DNA from: Candidatus Kaiserbacteria bacterium
Lineage (GTDB): Bacteria > Patescibacteriota > Minisyncoccia > Phycocordibacterales > UBA2100
Length of the DNA stretch: 54,240 bases
Assembly (NCBI GenBank): GCA_016217965.1
Contig: JACRFI010000006.1
Location: 1 to 54,240 of the forward strand
Direction: 5' to 3'
Positions 16,527-24,704 of this stretch are shown here, one piece after another. Each line of letters begins with the position of its first letter. Position 1 is the stretch's first letter. Under the pieces are notes generated by a model. It was not told the DNA's origin. It saw nothing but the letters and a program-made list of their open reading frames with translations, and did not search any database. Position numbers and translations under genes: made by a program.

Positions 16527-16895
16527 ATGAAAAAAATACTCCACTACATGCGCAAGTTTCCGTCTCTCTTTCAGGGATTTGTTTCCTTGTCGGGGTTACA
16601 AGGACAGAATTTTGCCCCATTTCTGACTCAGGCGTTCGGCAGCCAAAATTTTCCGCAATTCATCAACGCTGTGTTTAAGGCTTCAATTGCCGTGGGCGCG
16701 ATACTTGCGGTCCTTCAATTCGCGCGAGCTGGATTCATGTATATGGGCGGAGACTCATGGGGCACAAAGGAAAAGGCGAAGCAAATACTGCGTGAAGCGA
16801 CGATGGGATTACTGCTTCTCATCAGCATTTGGCTTATTTTGAAGCAAATCAATCCACAAATTCTGGACCTTAACATCGTGCAAAGTGTAAAGTGA
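16527..16895 (+). CDS. VirB2/TrbC-like pilin-type membrane protein
   Basis: A 122-residue protein with two hydrophobic segments (about residues 47-70 and 90-108) separated by a short polar turn containing MGGDSWGTKEKAKQI. Two-helix proteins with this loop are typical of VirB2/TrbC-like pilins in Patescibacteria, where they could form the pilus or a membrane subunit. Pilin identity is inferred from size, topology and position at the end of the cluster. It is the last plus-strand gene before the convergent khpB gene. Confidence 0.7.
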   Translation: MKKILHYMRKFPSLFQGFVSLSGLQGQNFAPFLTQAFGSQNFPQFINAVFKASIAVGAILAVLQFARAGFMYMGGDSWGTKEKAKQILREATMGLLLLISIWLILKQINPQILDLNIVQSVK

Positions 16896-16928
16896 CGGGC
16901 ATCGGCCACTCTCTCCTAAAAAAGGCTG

Positions 16929-17426
16929 CTATACAGCGTTCGTGTACCGAATCACAACTCTTCGGCTCCGGCCCTCACCATGGGACTCTGTTTTAACGTT
17001 CGGAGAATCTGCGAGCGTTGTGTGAACAATGAGGCGCTCGTATGCACTCATCGGCGATAGCTCGACATCATATTGAAACGAACGCGCCCTCTCTGCCATC
17101 ATGAGGGCCTTGGCCTGCAAATCTCTTATCTGCTTGGACCGATAGTCATTGACGTCCACCAAAAAATGCCAGCTCTGAGGTTCGGATTCTTGCGCAGCAT
17201 TCTCTTCCGGGGCAAGCCGCTTCTCCACAATTTTTTTTACAAGGTAGTCTATGGCGTGCACTGTATCTCCGTGCATACCGATGAGCGGCCGCGCATCATC
17301 TGCTTGTATGGCGAAAATAGATTGCCCCGCTATTTCTTCGTGCTTTATCCCGGTCCAGGTTGCACCCATCGCTTTCAATACTTCTGTAAGAGCAGTTTCA
17401 ATTGTGCCATGGAGATCGGACTTCAT
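16929..17426 (-). CDS. khpB: KH-R3H RNA-binding protein KhpB (Jag)
   Basis: RNA-binding protein of the Jag/EloR/KhpB family, commonly encoded next to yidC and linked to cell-envelope synthesis and division control. The 165-residue protein carries a KH domain with GMHG (residues 50-53) and an R3H domain with R131 and H135 in ERLIVHTTL, plus the family-typical DVNDYRSKQ. The N-terminal Jag domain of longer homologues is missing, so this is the short form. The start ATG has an AAAGGA sequence just upstream, one of few Shine-Dalgarno-like sites here. Last gene of the rpmH-rnpA-yidC-khpB group. Confidence 0.9.
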   Translation of the reverse strand: MKSDLHGTIETALTEVLKAMGATWTGIKHEEIAGQSIFAIQADDARPLIGMHGDTVHAIDYLVKKIVEKRLAPEENAAQESEPQSWHFLVDVNDYRSKQIRDLQAKALMMAERARSFQYDVELSPMSAYERLIVHTTLADSPNVKTESHGEGRSRRVVIRYTNAV

Positions 17427-17467
17427 CGTCCTTTCTTATCATGAAAAGAGTGCTGAGCCAAATCGAC

Positions 17468-18226
17468 CTATACGCCGGGAACGCCAGGGGATCCTCCCGT
17501 TGTTTTATCGCTGAACCTCCGTCCCATCGCAAGCTCTTGCAATATCATGAACGTGTTGCTTGCTATCCAGTAGAGAGGAACCGCCGCAGAAACCGTATAG
17601 GCAATGCCGCCGATCATTATGGGAAGCACGTAGCGCGCCTGAAGGTCAAAACTACGCGCCATATCTGAAGAAAAAGATCCGTCTGATGCCGTGGCGGGCT
17701 TTCGTGGCCCCATGCTGAGCCTTGCATACACAAGCTGAGTTGCGCCCGCAAAAAATGCAAGGACGATGCTGCGTGCGCCCATATCAACAAGCCCCAAGAA
17801 TTCCATGTTCACCGCCTGAGGCACGGGGACAAACGAGTACAAAAGGCTGGCATCAACAGCTGGAAGCCCACCTTTCCAAAAAACAAAGTAGAGCCCGAAG
17901 AGAATGGGGAGTTGCAGCAACACAAGAAAAAAGGACGCGAACGGTCGAATGCCGCGCTCACGATACAGCGCGAAGATGGCGCGCGCCTGCTCCTCTTGCT
18001 TGTCTTTGAATTTTTTCTTCAGCTCCTCTATCTGGGGAGCAACTTCGCGCATCGCAGCCTGCGTGCGCACCGCCTGCCTTGAGAGGGGGAAGAGGATGAC
18101 GCGCACAAGAATGGTAAGTGCGATAACCGCAAGGCCCACGTCGTGCAAAGGAACGATGTCAACAAAAAAAATGAGCCCGTTGTATAACGGGTCGTATACG
18201 AGAAGATTGAAGGCGGCGGATATCAT
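17468..18226 (-). CDS. yidC: Membrane protein insertase YidC
   Basis: Inserts and folds inner-membrane proteins, alone or with the Sec translocon. The 252-residue protein is the short Gram-positive-like form without a large periplasmic domain. It shows the 60KD_IMP core: the first membrane helix, the LTILVRVILFPLSRQ segment with the conserved Arg, the charged cytoplasmic coil QIEELKKKFKD, and later helices including FASFFLVLLQLPILFGLYFVF and a final WIASNTFMILQE. The start ATG lies six bases after a TACAAT, so yidC may also have its own promoter within the operon. Confidence 0.95.
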   Translation of the reverse strand: MISAAFNLLVYDPLYNGLIFFVDIVPLHDVGLAVIALTILVRVILFPLSRQAVRTQAAMREVAPQIEELKKKFKDKQEEQARAIFALYRERGIRPFASFFLVLLQLPILFGLYFVFWKGGLPAVDASLLYSFVPVPQAVNMEFLGLVDMGARSIVLAFFAGATQLVYARLSMGPRKPATASDGSFSSDMARSFDLQARYVLPIMIGGIAYTVSAAVPLYWIASNTFMILQELAMGRRFSDKTTGGSPGVPGV

Positions 18227-18232
18227 CGTGGG

Positions 18233-18238
18233 ATTGTA
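18233..18238 (-). promoter_or_regulatory. -10 element before yidC
   Basis: TACAAT on the minus strand, six bases before ATG 18226, in the 24-base gap between rnpA and yidC. A leaderless yidC transcript is possible. Confidence 0.4.
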
Positions 18239-18250
18239 GCCTGTATTTTC

Positions 18251-18595
18251 CTAACCGAGAAGCCGAAGGAGTGATGTCGAGATGTCTCTCTCCAGCTCTC
18301 TGTATGGAGCCTTGAGTGCTGAGTGCTTGATTCGAAGGACGAGGGCGGCGTGAGTGAGAGGAGCCTGTTCTTTCAGAACCTTGCGGAGTGCTGCTCGGCA
18401 TTGTCGCTTCGCGCGGACCCTGTCCACCGCACGCGGCGCGATTTTTTTCGAAATAACGCACGCAAACGCTGTACGTTCACTTTTGGGGAGGGGCGTGGCA
18501 GAAAAAAGATAATGTGCCCCACCAAGCTTGCGCGCCGGAGCACCCTTCATTGCTACGAAATCCTGACGGCCAAGCCTTATTGAAGCCTTCTTCAC
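18251..18595 (-). CDS. rnpA: Ribonuclease P protein component
   Basis: Protein subunit of RNase P, which helps the catalytic RNA remove 5' leaders from tRNA precursors. The 114-residue protein has the family layout with the RNR-type basic helix as [15 protein letters not shown], and an upstream [14 protein letters not shown] strand-helix. Overall divergence from model sequences is high, as usual for this family. It starts at GTG, overlapping the rpmH stop by four bases, the standard rpmH-rnpA junction. Confidence 0.9.
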   Translation of the reverse strand: MKKASIRLGRQDFVAMKGAPARKLGGAHYLFSATPLPKSERTAFACVISKKIAPRAVDRVRAKRQCRAALRKVLKEQAPLTHAALVLRIKHSALKAPYRELERDISTSLLRLLG

Positions 18596-18726
18596 ACCGC
18601 AAGCTTTGTGCGCCCCTTTCGGCGGCGGCGCGTGAGAATGCGCCTGCCATTCTTCGTCTTTAGCCGCGCACGAAACCCGTGTGTCCGTGCACGCTTCTTC
18701 TTTTTTGGCTGGTATGTTCGTTTCAT
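18592..18726 (-). CDS. rpmH: Large ribosomal subunit protein bL34
   Basis: A 44-residue, extremely basic ribosomal protein that was found by translating the gap upstream of rnpA. It begins [18 protein letters not shown], continues with [13 protein letters not shown], and ends [12 protein letters not shown], all as in bL34. It ends in TGA, showing that TGA is a stop in this organism. The start ATG lies three bases from a copy of the tagcttctag repeat, and its promoter lies inside the repeat-bounded element. Confidence 0.95.
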   Translation of the reverse strand: MKRTYQPKKKKRARTHGFRARLKTKNGRRILTRRRRKGRTKLAV

Positions 18727-18729
18727 AAA

Positions 18730-18845
18730 TAGCTTCTAGGGACTAGCTTCTAGCTTAAAATACCAATGCGCGCAGTATACATAGCAGACACTAAAAAACA
18801 ATCTCATGAGTTTCCTAGAAGCTAAAGACTAGAAACTCGAAGCTA
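18730..18845. mobile_element. Short non-coding inverted-repeat element between rpmH and dnaA
   Basis: The left end (18730-18753) is tagcttctag, ggac, tagcttctag, the same 10-4-10 layout as the four-helix-bundle element. The right end begins with ctagaagcta (18815-18824), then a four-base spacer, then a degenerate second copy ending at 18845. The interior of about 60 bases has no gene but holds the rpmH promoter. It looks like a MITE-like derivative of the 10431-10846 unit. Confidence 0.6.
18774..18801 (-). promoter_or_regulatory. Promoter of rpmH inside the repeat element
   Basis: On the minus strand TTGTTT and TATACT are spaced by 16 bases, about 50 bases before the rpmH start. The resulting leader would include the left-end repeat of the element. 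Confidence 0.5.
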
Positions 18846-18952
18846 TTCAATATCCCCACCCTATCCACAGCTTGTGAACACCCCCTCAGGAACCTCCTAA
18901 AACTTCACGCGAGAAGATATGCGCGTATAATGTGCAAACCTCGTCGTGCGCT
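18846..18952 (+). promoter_or_regulatory. dnaA upstream region with promoter and DnaA-box-like site
   Basis: A one-mismatch DnaA box CTATCCACA lies at 18861-18869. A consensus TATAAT lies at 18926-18931, with a weak TTCACG 16 bases before it. The predicted transcript starts near 18938, giving dnaA a short leader without a Shine-Dalgarno site. The box suggests autoregulation by DnaA. Confidence 0.55.
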
Positions 18953-20305
18953 ATGATGTCTAACCGTGAACTCTGGCAGAATGCACTCGTGCAAATCGAG
19001 TTAGGCACATCAGAAGCAAGTTTTCGTACCTGGTTCCGCGGAACCGATGTTATTGGGCGAGAAGGGGGGACCGTGAACATCGCAGTTCCTTCGAAAATCG
19101 TCAAAGAATGGCTCTCGGATAAGCATCACAAATTCATCCTCGGTATCCTACGCACGCTCGACAGCACCATCCGGGCTGTCGAATACACTGTGCACCGAAA
19201 TACAGCGCCAGTAGAGCGAAAGAGCGAAAAAGCACCGACCCCTTCACAAAATGCCTCGCTCGACCTCCAGTCGCTCTATATTGATAAACGAGACAACCTG
19301 AATCCCCGGTACACCTTCGAAACGTTCGTTGTCGGGCCCTTCAACCAACTCGCGCATGCAGCGGCAAAGGCGGTCCTGGAACGCCCCGGGCTCGCGTACA
19401 ACCCATTTTTCGTGTACGGCTCGACTGGACACGGAAAAACGCATCTCATACAGGCAATAGGAAACTATTTCAAAAAAACACATACCAATAAAAAGGTCTT
19501 CTATGTCACATCAGAGAGGTTCACGACAGATTTTTTGACCGCAGTGAGGGCGGGAAAGGCATCGGGCTTTAAAGACCAGTACCAACAATATGACGTCCTC
19601 ATCATGGACGATGTGCAATTCATCGCGAATACGGAAAAGACGCAGGAAGAATTGTTCCACGTATTCAATCGCCTCCACGACGATAATAAACAGATCGTCT
19701 TTTCGTCCGACAAACATCCGAACTTGATGCCTGGCTTCGAAGATAGGCTGAAAGGGCGCTTTAGCGCAGGCATGATAGCGGAGATACCGGAGCCGGATGT
19801 CGAATCCCGCATCGCCATTATTAGAGCCAAGATCGAACAGCTAGGCTTCAATATTCCTGACGACATTGTCGCGTATATTGCAGAAAGCGTACGTGGAAAT
19901 ATCCGCGAGCTTGAAGGTATCCTCAACATGATCGTCTGCAAGTCACAACTGAAGGGCAAGGCCGTATCTCAAGCCGATGTTCGAACACTCATTAAGCATA
20001 ATGTGCGTCCGAATAAGGGCGTGTCTATGGACGAAGTCGTGCGCCGTATTGCGCAGTATTACGAAGTTGCGGAGAAGAGTATTTACGAAAAGACCAGGAA
20101 AAAGGAGGTTGTGAAGCCGCGGCAGGTCATCATGTATATACTTCGTGAGGAATTCAGTGTCTCGTATCCGTCAATCGGCGAGAAACTTGGGGGAAGAGAC
20201 CATACGACAGTTATCCACTCTTGTGAAAAGATAAAAGAGGAGGCGAAACGAAATCCCTCTCTCGAACAAGAACTCGAACATGTGCGCTCATTAGTACACG
20301 CATAA
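18953..20305 (+). CDS. dnaA: Chromosomal replication initiator DnaA
   Basis: Binds DnaA boxes at the origin, opens the duplex and loads the helicase. The 450-residue protein has an N-terminal domain I beginning NRELWQNALVQIE, a short linker, an AAA+ core with Walker A GSTGHGKTH (K162) and Walker B VLIMDDVQF (D219-D220), and a C-terminal DNA-binding domain with the signature GGRDHTTVIHS (D416-H417-T418-T419). All key residues are present. A GTG at 18932 opens the same frame but directly follows the -10 hexamer, so ATG 18953 (or 18956) is the start. Confidence 0.96.
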   Translation: MMSNRELWQNALVQIELGTSEASFRTWFRGTDVIGREGGTVNIAVPSKIVKEWLSDKHHKFILGILRTLDSTIRAVEYTVHRNTAPVERKSEKAPTPSQNASLDLQSLYIDKRDNLNPRYTFETFVVGPFNQLAHAAAKAVLERPGLAYNPFFVYGSTGHGKTHLIQAIGNYFKKTHTNKKVFYVTSERFTTDFLTAVRAGKASGFKDQYQQYDVLIMDDVQFIANTEKTQEELFHVFNRLHDDNKQIVFSSDKHPNLMPGFEDRLKGRFSAGMIAEIPEPDVESRIAIIRAKIEQLGFNIPDDIVAYIAESVRGNIRELEGILNMIVCKSQLKGKAVSQADVRTLIKHNVRPNKGVSMDEVVRRIAQYYEVAEKSIYEKTRKKEVVKPRQVIMYILREEFSVSYPSIGEKLGGRDHTTVIHSCEKIKEEAKRNPSLEQELEHVRSLVHA

Positions 20306-20515
20306 ATAATAGCGAGTGGATAACTAGTGATTGAAAATGTTGATAAGAAAATAAAAAGTAATACACACATCTCTCAATATCTTTTCCAATCAATAATCCA
20401 CAATTTCCATCATGAAAATATCAAGTAAAGCCTTAAAAAAATCACTTATGCACACTATACACACCACCAACAACAGCAACAGTATTTAATTACTTAATTA
20501 TTATAAGAATTCCTT
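20306..20515. other. oriC: Probable replication origin between dnaA and dnaN
   Basis: This AT-rich gap has three nine-base sequences each one mismatch from a DnaA box: AGTGGATAA (20315-20323, inverted), TGTTGATAA (20338-20346, inverted) and TAATCCACA (20394-20402). A very AT-rich stretch up to 20515 could be the unwinding element. Position between dnaA and dnaN is typical of bacterial origins. No cumulative GC-skew calculation was possible. Confidence 0.6.
20502..20507 (+). promoter_or_regulatory. -10 element before dnaN
   Basis: TATAAG eight bases before ATG 20516, in the AT-rich gap. No Shine-Dalgarno sequence is present, so a near-leaderless dnaN transcript is possible. Confidence 0.4.
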
Positions 20516-21613
20516 ATGCACTTCTCTGCACTGAAAGAAAAACTCCTACATGCAATCCTTCTTGCAGAGCGCATTGTTGGGAAAAAAGAATCACTCCCTG
20601 TCTTGTCCTGTGTTTTACTGACCGCGGCAAAGAATTTTTCGATACGATCCACAAACTTGGAGGCAGGTGTTGAGGTTATCGTTCCCGGGGAAGTGAGTGA
20701 AAAAGGAGTTGTCGCGGTTCCTGCCAATGTATTTTCCCAGACGCTACGCTCTATCGCTGCTGAAAAGGTTAGCTTGAAAGTCGAAAGCGGTAATCTTCTT
20801 ATTGAATCGAAGGGAACAAAGACCCTTATTAAGGCAATTCCTCATGGAGAATTTCCTACGTTGATAGGAAATGAAAAAAAGGAACTGGGAACAAAAGTAT
20901 TGCGCACGACACTACTCCAATCACTCCAAGCCGTTTCTTATGCGGCATCCCCATCAATGATCCGCCCGGAATTGGGGAGTGTGTACGTTTCAATGCAAGA
21001 TGAGAAATTAATTACTGTTGCAACAGACTCGTTCAGGCTTGCGGAAAAGACTGCGCAAAAAGCAGTGCAAGGGAAAGGGGATGTTCTTATTCCCCTCAAA
21101 CACGCGATCGAGCTGTCTCACATACTTGAGCGCATCTCGGATGAGTTTGTGGAACTTGGGGTTGATGATGCTCAGCTCATTATGAAGGCGAGTGGAGTCG
21201 TGTACACGTCGCGTGTCGTGGACGCTCCATTTCCAAACTACAAGGAAATTATCCCAAAGAATTTTCTCACCGAAGCGACTGTTCTTAAAGGTGATCTTAC
21301 AGAAACGTTACGGAAGGCGCGCGTATTCGCCGGCTCCGAGCAAAAGGTTGGCTTTCATGTGTATCCAAAGAAGAAAGTATTTGATGCAACTGCGCAGAGC
21401 GCGGCGATAGGTGAGATGTCTGATTCGATGGACGCTGCGCTCTCAGGCGAGGATATAGATATTAATTTCAACATTGCCTACGTTTCAGATTGTCTGCCTC
21501 TCATAAGCTCAGATAGCGTCACACTTGGTTTTTCAGGGGCCGGAAAGCCACTCGTCATCCGAGGTACCGCAGATTCAAGCTTCATGTATCTCGTAATGCC
21601 ACTGAACAGATAA
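20516..21613 (+). CDS. dnaN: DNA polymerase III beta sliding clamp
   Basis: Ring-shaped clamp that tethers replicative polymerase and repair enzymes to DNA. The 365-residue protein has the three-domain clamp pattern, with LPVLSCVLLTA in domain 1, FRLAEKTA after ATDS in domain 2, and the C-terminal FMYLVMPLNR, close to the conserved YVVMPMRL ending. Length is normal. It follows the probable origin and ends in a hairpin that overlaps its stop codon. Confidence 0.95.
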   Translation: MHFSALKEKLLHAILLAERIVGKKESLPVLSCVLLTAAKNFSIRSTNLEAGVEVIVPGEVSEKGVVAVPANVFSQTLRSIAAEKVSLKVESGNLLIESKGTKTLIKAIPHGEFPTLIGNEKKELGTKVLRTTLLQSLQAVSYAASPSMIRPELGSVYVSMQDEKLITVATDSFRLAEKTAQKAVQGKGDVLIPLKHAIELSHILERISDEFVELGVDDAQLIMKASGVVYTSRVVDAPFPNYKEIIPKNFLTEATVLKGDLTETLRKARVFAGSEQKVGFHVYPKKKVFDATAQSAAIGEMSDSMDAALSGEDIDINFNIAYVSDCLPLISSDSVTLGFSGAGKPLVIRGTADSSFMYLVMPLNR

Positions 21614-21634
21614 GATTTGGATACAAATCTTATC
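21609..21634. terminator. Hairpin overlapping the dnaN stop
   Basis: Arms gataagattt (21609-21618) and aaatcttatc (21625-21634) pair perfectly around a six-base loop, followed by ttt. The left arm includes the dnaN stop codon. Confidence 0.6.
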
Positions 21635-21703
21635 TTTAAGAACCCACGGTTCTCAACGCTCACCTTCTGCCTACGGCAGGACAAGGTTCGCTGCTCTCCG
21701 CGA

Positions 21704-21725
21704 CGGGAAAACTGCAGTTTTCCCG
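21704..21725. terminator. Perfect 22-bp palindrome between dnaN and the PBP gene
   Basis: The 11-bp half-site cgggaaaactg is followed directly by its reverse complement, with no loop bases. It lies between convergent genes and most simply acts as a terminator, but a protein-binding site is also possible. Confidence 0.45.
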
Positions 21726-21763
21726 ACCCCTTTCGTACCCACACGAATACGTGTGGTTGATAG

Positions 21764-24166
21764 TTATTGCACGGTGAACGTAACAGAGTTTTCACGAGCC
21801 CCGAGAACCGATTCAGCGACTGCGCGAAGCGTCATGGTTCCTGATTGGCTCGGCGTAAATTCTATTTCGAACGGCGATACTGTGCTCGAACCAACTGCAA
21901 CACCGTTTGCATAGTAGGTGACCTTTGTAATCCCGAGCGATGAGAGATATTCGACAGCAGCCTTCAACTTCGAACCGTTCGCATATGATTGCCCGCTAGA
22001 GGGGAATACGATGGCAAAATCATCTCCTCCCGAAATCGGTGTTGAACTTCCGGTTGCTTGGTTTGCCCAAAGGGCGACAGGATATTCCCATAGCGGGAAT
22101 TGCGGGTCAGCTTGCGCATTCGAAGGTGCTCCTGCGCGCGGGTTTCCTTTTTGTACCCAGTAGAGTATTTCGTGGACGCCAACTGTTGGATTTGTGTTCC
22201 AGACGCCGCGGAGGACAGGCGGAAGCGAGTCAAGGTTTGATTCGGGGGCCGGTGGGATAAAACTTTCCGCAGGATATTTTGTAAGCGCATATTCCATGAA
22301 CTCACGCCACATTGGTGCCACGATGAACCCGGCAACCCTTTTTTCCATCGGCGAGTTGTCGTTGTTGCCCGCCCACGCACCAGCAGCTATTCCTGTTGTG
22401 TATCCGAGTATCCATGCGTCCCGATAATCATTCGTTGTACCGGTTTTTGCGGCTACATCATATCCAGGGATGTACAGTGCCGAGTCGGAGCCGAATGCGG
22501 GAGATCTTGCGACATTATCCGAGAGTACGTCACTGAGCGTGCGGGCAATTTGGGGCTCGACGGCACGCGTTCCATTATCTTCGTACTTCTCGAGTGTCTC
22601 GTCTCCATCCTCGACTTCAAGAATTCCAGTCGGAGGATTCAAGACGCCATCGTTCGCATATCCAGCGTACGCACCCGTCATCTCAAGGAGCGTTACCTCG
22701 CCGCCGCCAAGGACAAGTGTGAGGCCGTAGCGGCTTTTATCTCCAAGCGTTGTAAGCCCCATGCGCTGCGCCATATTGAGAGAGTCATCGATCCCGACAA
22801 GATAGAGAAGTTTCACTGCAACGACGTTTATGGACTGTGCGAGCGCCTCGCGCAGCGACATTGGTCCGCGGTATGTGTTGTCGTAATTCCCTGGAGAGTA
22901 GCAGTTGTCGTGAGTCTCGAAATCATTTGGTGCGCAGTATCCAGTGAACTGGGTCTTGAGGTCGAAAAGAATGGTTTCCGGCGTGTATCCTTTTTCAAAT
23001 GCTGCCGCGTAGACGAACGGTTTAAATGACGAGCCAGGCTGGCGCTTTGCTACTGCGATGTTGACCTTGCCGTCTATTTCCTCGTCGAAATAGCCGCGCG
23101 AGCCGACCATTGCGAGTATCTGTCCTGTCTTTGGATCTATCGCAACTAATCCCGCGTTTTCTGCATTGAAATTCTTCGCGTTTGCGAGTGCGCGTGCCTC
23201 CACGATCTCTTCAGCTTTTTTCTGCAGGTCGTAGTCGAGTGTTGTTATTATCCTAAGGCCTCCATTTGAGACGACGTCAGCGCCGTATTTTTCTTCGAGG
23301 TATTCTCGGATGTAGAAAACAAAGTGTGCCGCCTTGATGCCGGATTCTGCTTGTTCGCTGAACTCGACTGTTTCCGCAAGGGCCGCCTTGTACTCTTCAT
23401 CATTGATGAATCCGCTGTCTTTCATGCGCGAGAGCACAAGATTCTTTCGGTCCTCCAGCTCATCACGATGGTTTCCATACGGAGAGTAGCGCGTGGGCGC
23501 CTGGGGGAGAGCGGCAAGATATGCCGCTTCTGCGAGCGTCACGTCCTTTGCGGGAACTCCAAAGAAATAGTTCGCCGCCTCCTCGACTCCGTAGATGGTT
23601 CCGCCGTAACTTGTCTCGTTAAGATAGATGTTGAGGATCTCGTCTTTTGTCGCTATGCGCTCAAGTTTGAGCGCCAGCACGATTTCTTTTGCCTTTCGTA
23701 TGAGGGTTTTGTCTTTCGTAAGAAGGGTGTTCTTCACGACTTGTTGCGTGATGGTAGAACCTCCTTGTCCACGGATACCTGGGATCAAACGAAGATTCAC
23801 AAGGACCGCACGAAGGAACGAAAGGGGGCGGAAGCCGTGGTGCTGGTAGAAGGTAGCGTCTTCGATAGCCACCGTTGCATTGCGAACAAAGGGCGATATA
23901 TCTTCGAGCGGCACGTCAGTGCGGCGCATCGAGCCGTGAACATCATACAGGAGCACATTCCCGGTCCGGTCATATATTTTTGTGGACTCAGCGACTTTTC
24001 GGTTCTCGAAACTATCGACCGAGGGAAGCGAGACGAGAAGCGCCCACGCGACGAAAATACCCAGGGCTCCCGCGAGGGAGAAACCGACTATCTTCAGTGA
24101 TCTCCGCACTTCCGGATGCAGTTTTCTTGGTGCGTGTGGCGGTGTGCGAAATATTCGAGGCAACAT
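21764..24166 (-). CDS. Class A penicillin-binding protein (glycosyltransferase/transpeptidase)
   Basis: Bifunctional peptidoglycan synthase that polymerises glycan chains and cross-links peptides outside the membrane. The 800-residue protein has an N-terminal anchor (about residues 27-48) and a GT51 domain with catalytic E102 in VAIEDATFYQHHG and QGGSTITQQ (134-142). The transpeptidase domain has SxxK at S379-K382, SIN at 445-447 and KTGTT at 574-578. A C-terminal Ig-like module (about the last 100 residues) follows. All catalytic motifs are intact, so the cell makes its own wall. ATG 24166 is chosen because it directly precedes the basic cytoplasmic tail; the upstream extension of 19 residues has no family features. 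Confidence 0.94.
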   Translation of the reverse strand: MLPRIFRTPPHAPRKLHPEVRRSLKIVGFSLAGALGIFVAWALLVSLPSVDSFENRKVAESTKIYDRTGNVLLYDVHGSMRRTDVPLEDISPFVRNATVAIEDATFYQHHGFRPLSFLRAVLVNLRLIPGIRGQGGSTITQQVVKNTLLTKDKTLIRKAKEIVLALKLERIATKDEILNIYLNETSYGGTIYGVEEAANYFFGVPAKDVTLAEAAYLAALPQAPTRYSPYGNHRDELEDRKNLVLSRMKDSGFINDEEYKAALAETVEFSEQAESGIKAAHFVFYIREYLEEKYGADVVSNGGLRIITTLDYDLQKKAEEIVEARALANAKNFNAENAGLVAIDPKTGQILAMVGSRGYFDEEIDGKVNIAVAKRQPGSSFKPFVYAAAFEKGYTPETILFDLKTQFTGYCAPNDFETHDNCYSPGNYDNTYRGPMSLREALAQSINVVAVKLLYLVGIDDSLNMAQRMGLTTLGDKSRYGLTLVLGGGEVTLLEMTGAYAGYANDGVLNPPTGILEVEDGDETLEKYEDNGTRAVEPQIARTLSDVLSDNVARSPAFGSDSALYIPGYDVAAKTGTTNDYRDAWILGYTTGIAAGAWAGNNDNSPMEKRVAGFIVAPMWREFMEYALTKYPAESFIPPAPESNLDSLPPVLRGVWNTNPTVGVHEILYWVQKGNPRAGAPSNAQADPQFPLWEYPVALWANQATGSSTPISGGDDFAIVFPSSGQSYANGSKLKAAVEYLSSLGITKVTYYANGVAVGSSTVSPFEIEFTPSQSGTMTLRAVAESVLGARENSVTFTVQ

Positions 24167-24224
24167 AGCAACTTCTGTGTACAGACGGTGTTTTAGGCCG
24201 AACGTTACTGGATATAGTAACAAT

Positions 24225-24695
24225 TCAACGCGCGTGAGCCAAATGGGTCAGTCCTATCGCTATTGCATCATATTCATCGTCGTGCAAAATCTTCTTCTCT
24301 ATTCGTACAAGCGCATGCAGCATCTGAGCGACACTTGTCTTGTCGGCGTTGCCCCACCCTGCTACTGCTGATTTCACTTGTCCCGGCGTGTATTCTGAAA
24401 CGGGCAATTTCGCTCCTGCAGCCGTCGCAATGAGAGCGCCGCGCACTTCCGCGACATGCATTGCCGTCTTTTGGTTCTTGGTGAAATACAGTTTTTCTAT
24501 TGCAACCGCATTAGGATGGTGTTTTTCAATAAGCCTCGTGCACGCGGCAACAACAGTTGCCAATCTTTCTGGAAAATCTTGCGTTTTTGGAGTCTCAACG
24601 CATTCAGAATAAAGCAGCGTTTCTTTGCCTTTTTCTTTTTCGACTATGGCAAAGCCGCACCGTCCGTACCCGGGGTCGATAGCGAGGACTTTCAT
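24225..24695 (-). CDS. ruvC: Crossover junction endodeoxyribonuclease RuvC
   Basis: Resolves Holliday junctions together with RuvAB. The 156-residue protein has the four acidic catalytic residues in place: D7 in AIDPGYGRCG, E67 in VAIEKLYF, and the pair D140 and D143 near the C terminus in DDEYDAIAIGLTH. Length is normal to slightly short. It lies nine bases behind the unknown gene at 24705 and is the last gene of a yebC-led operon. RuvC next to yebC is a common bacterial arrangement; ruvA and ruvB lie elsewhere in this window. Confidence 0.95.
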   Translation of the reverse strand: MKVLAIDPGYGRCGFAIVEKEKGKETLLYSECVETPKTQDFPERLATVVAACTRLIEKHHPNAVAIEKLYFTKNQKTAMHVAEVRGALIATAAGAKLPVSEYTPGQVKSAVAGWGNADKTSVAQMLHALVRIEKKILHDDEYDAIAIGLTHLAHAR

Positions 24696-24704
24696 GGCGA
24701 ACTA

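Noticed and set aside
18932-18952. GTG at 18932 as the dnaA start
   Set aside because: It directly follows the TATAAT -10 hexamer and would not be within the transcript. The family-typical N terminus begins at 18953 or 18956.
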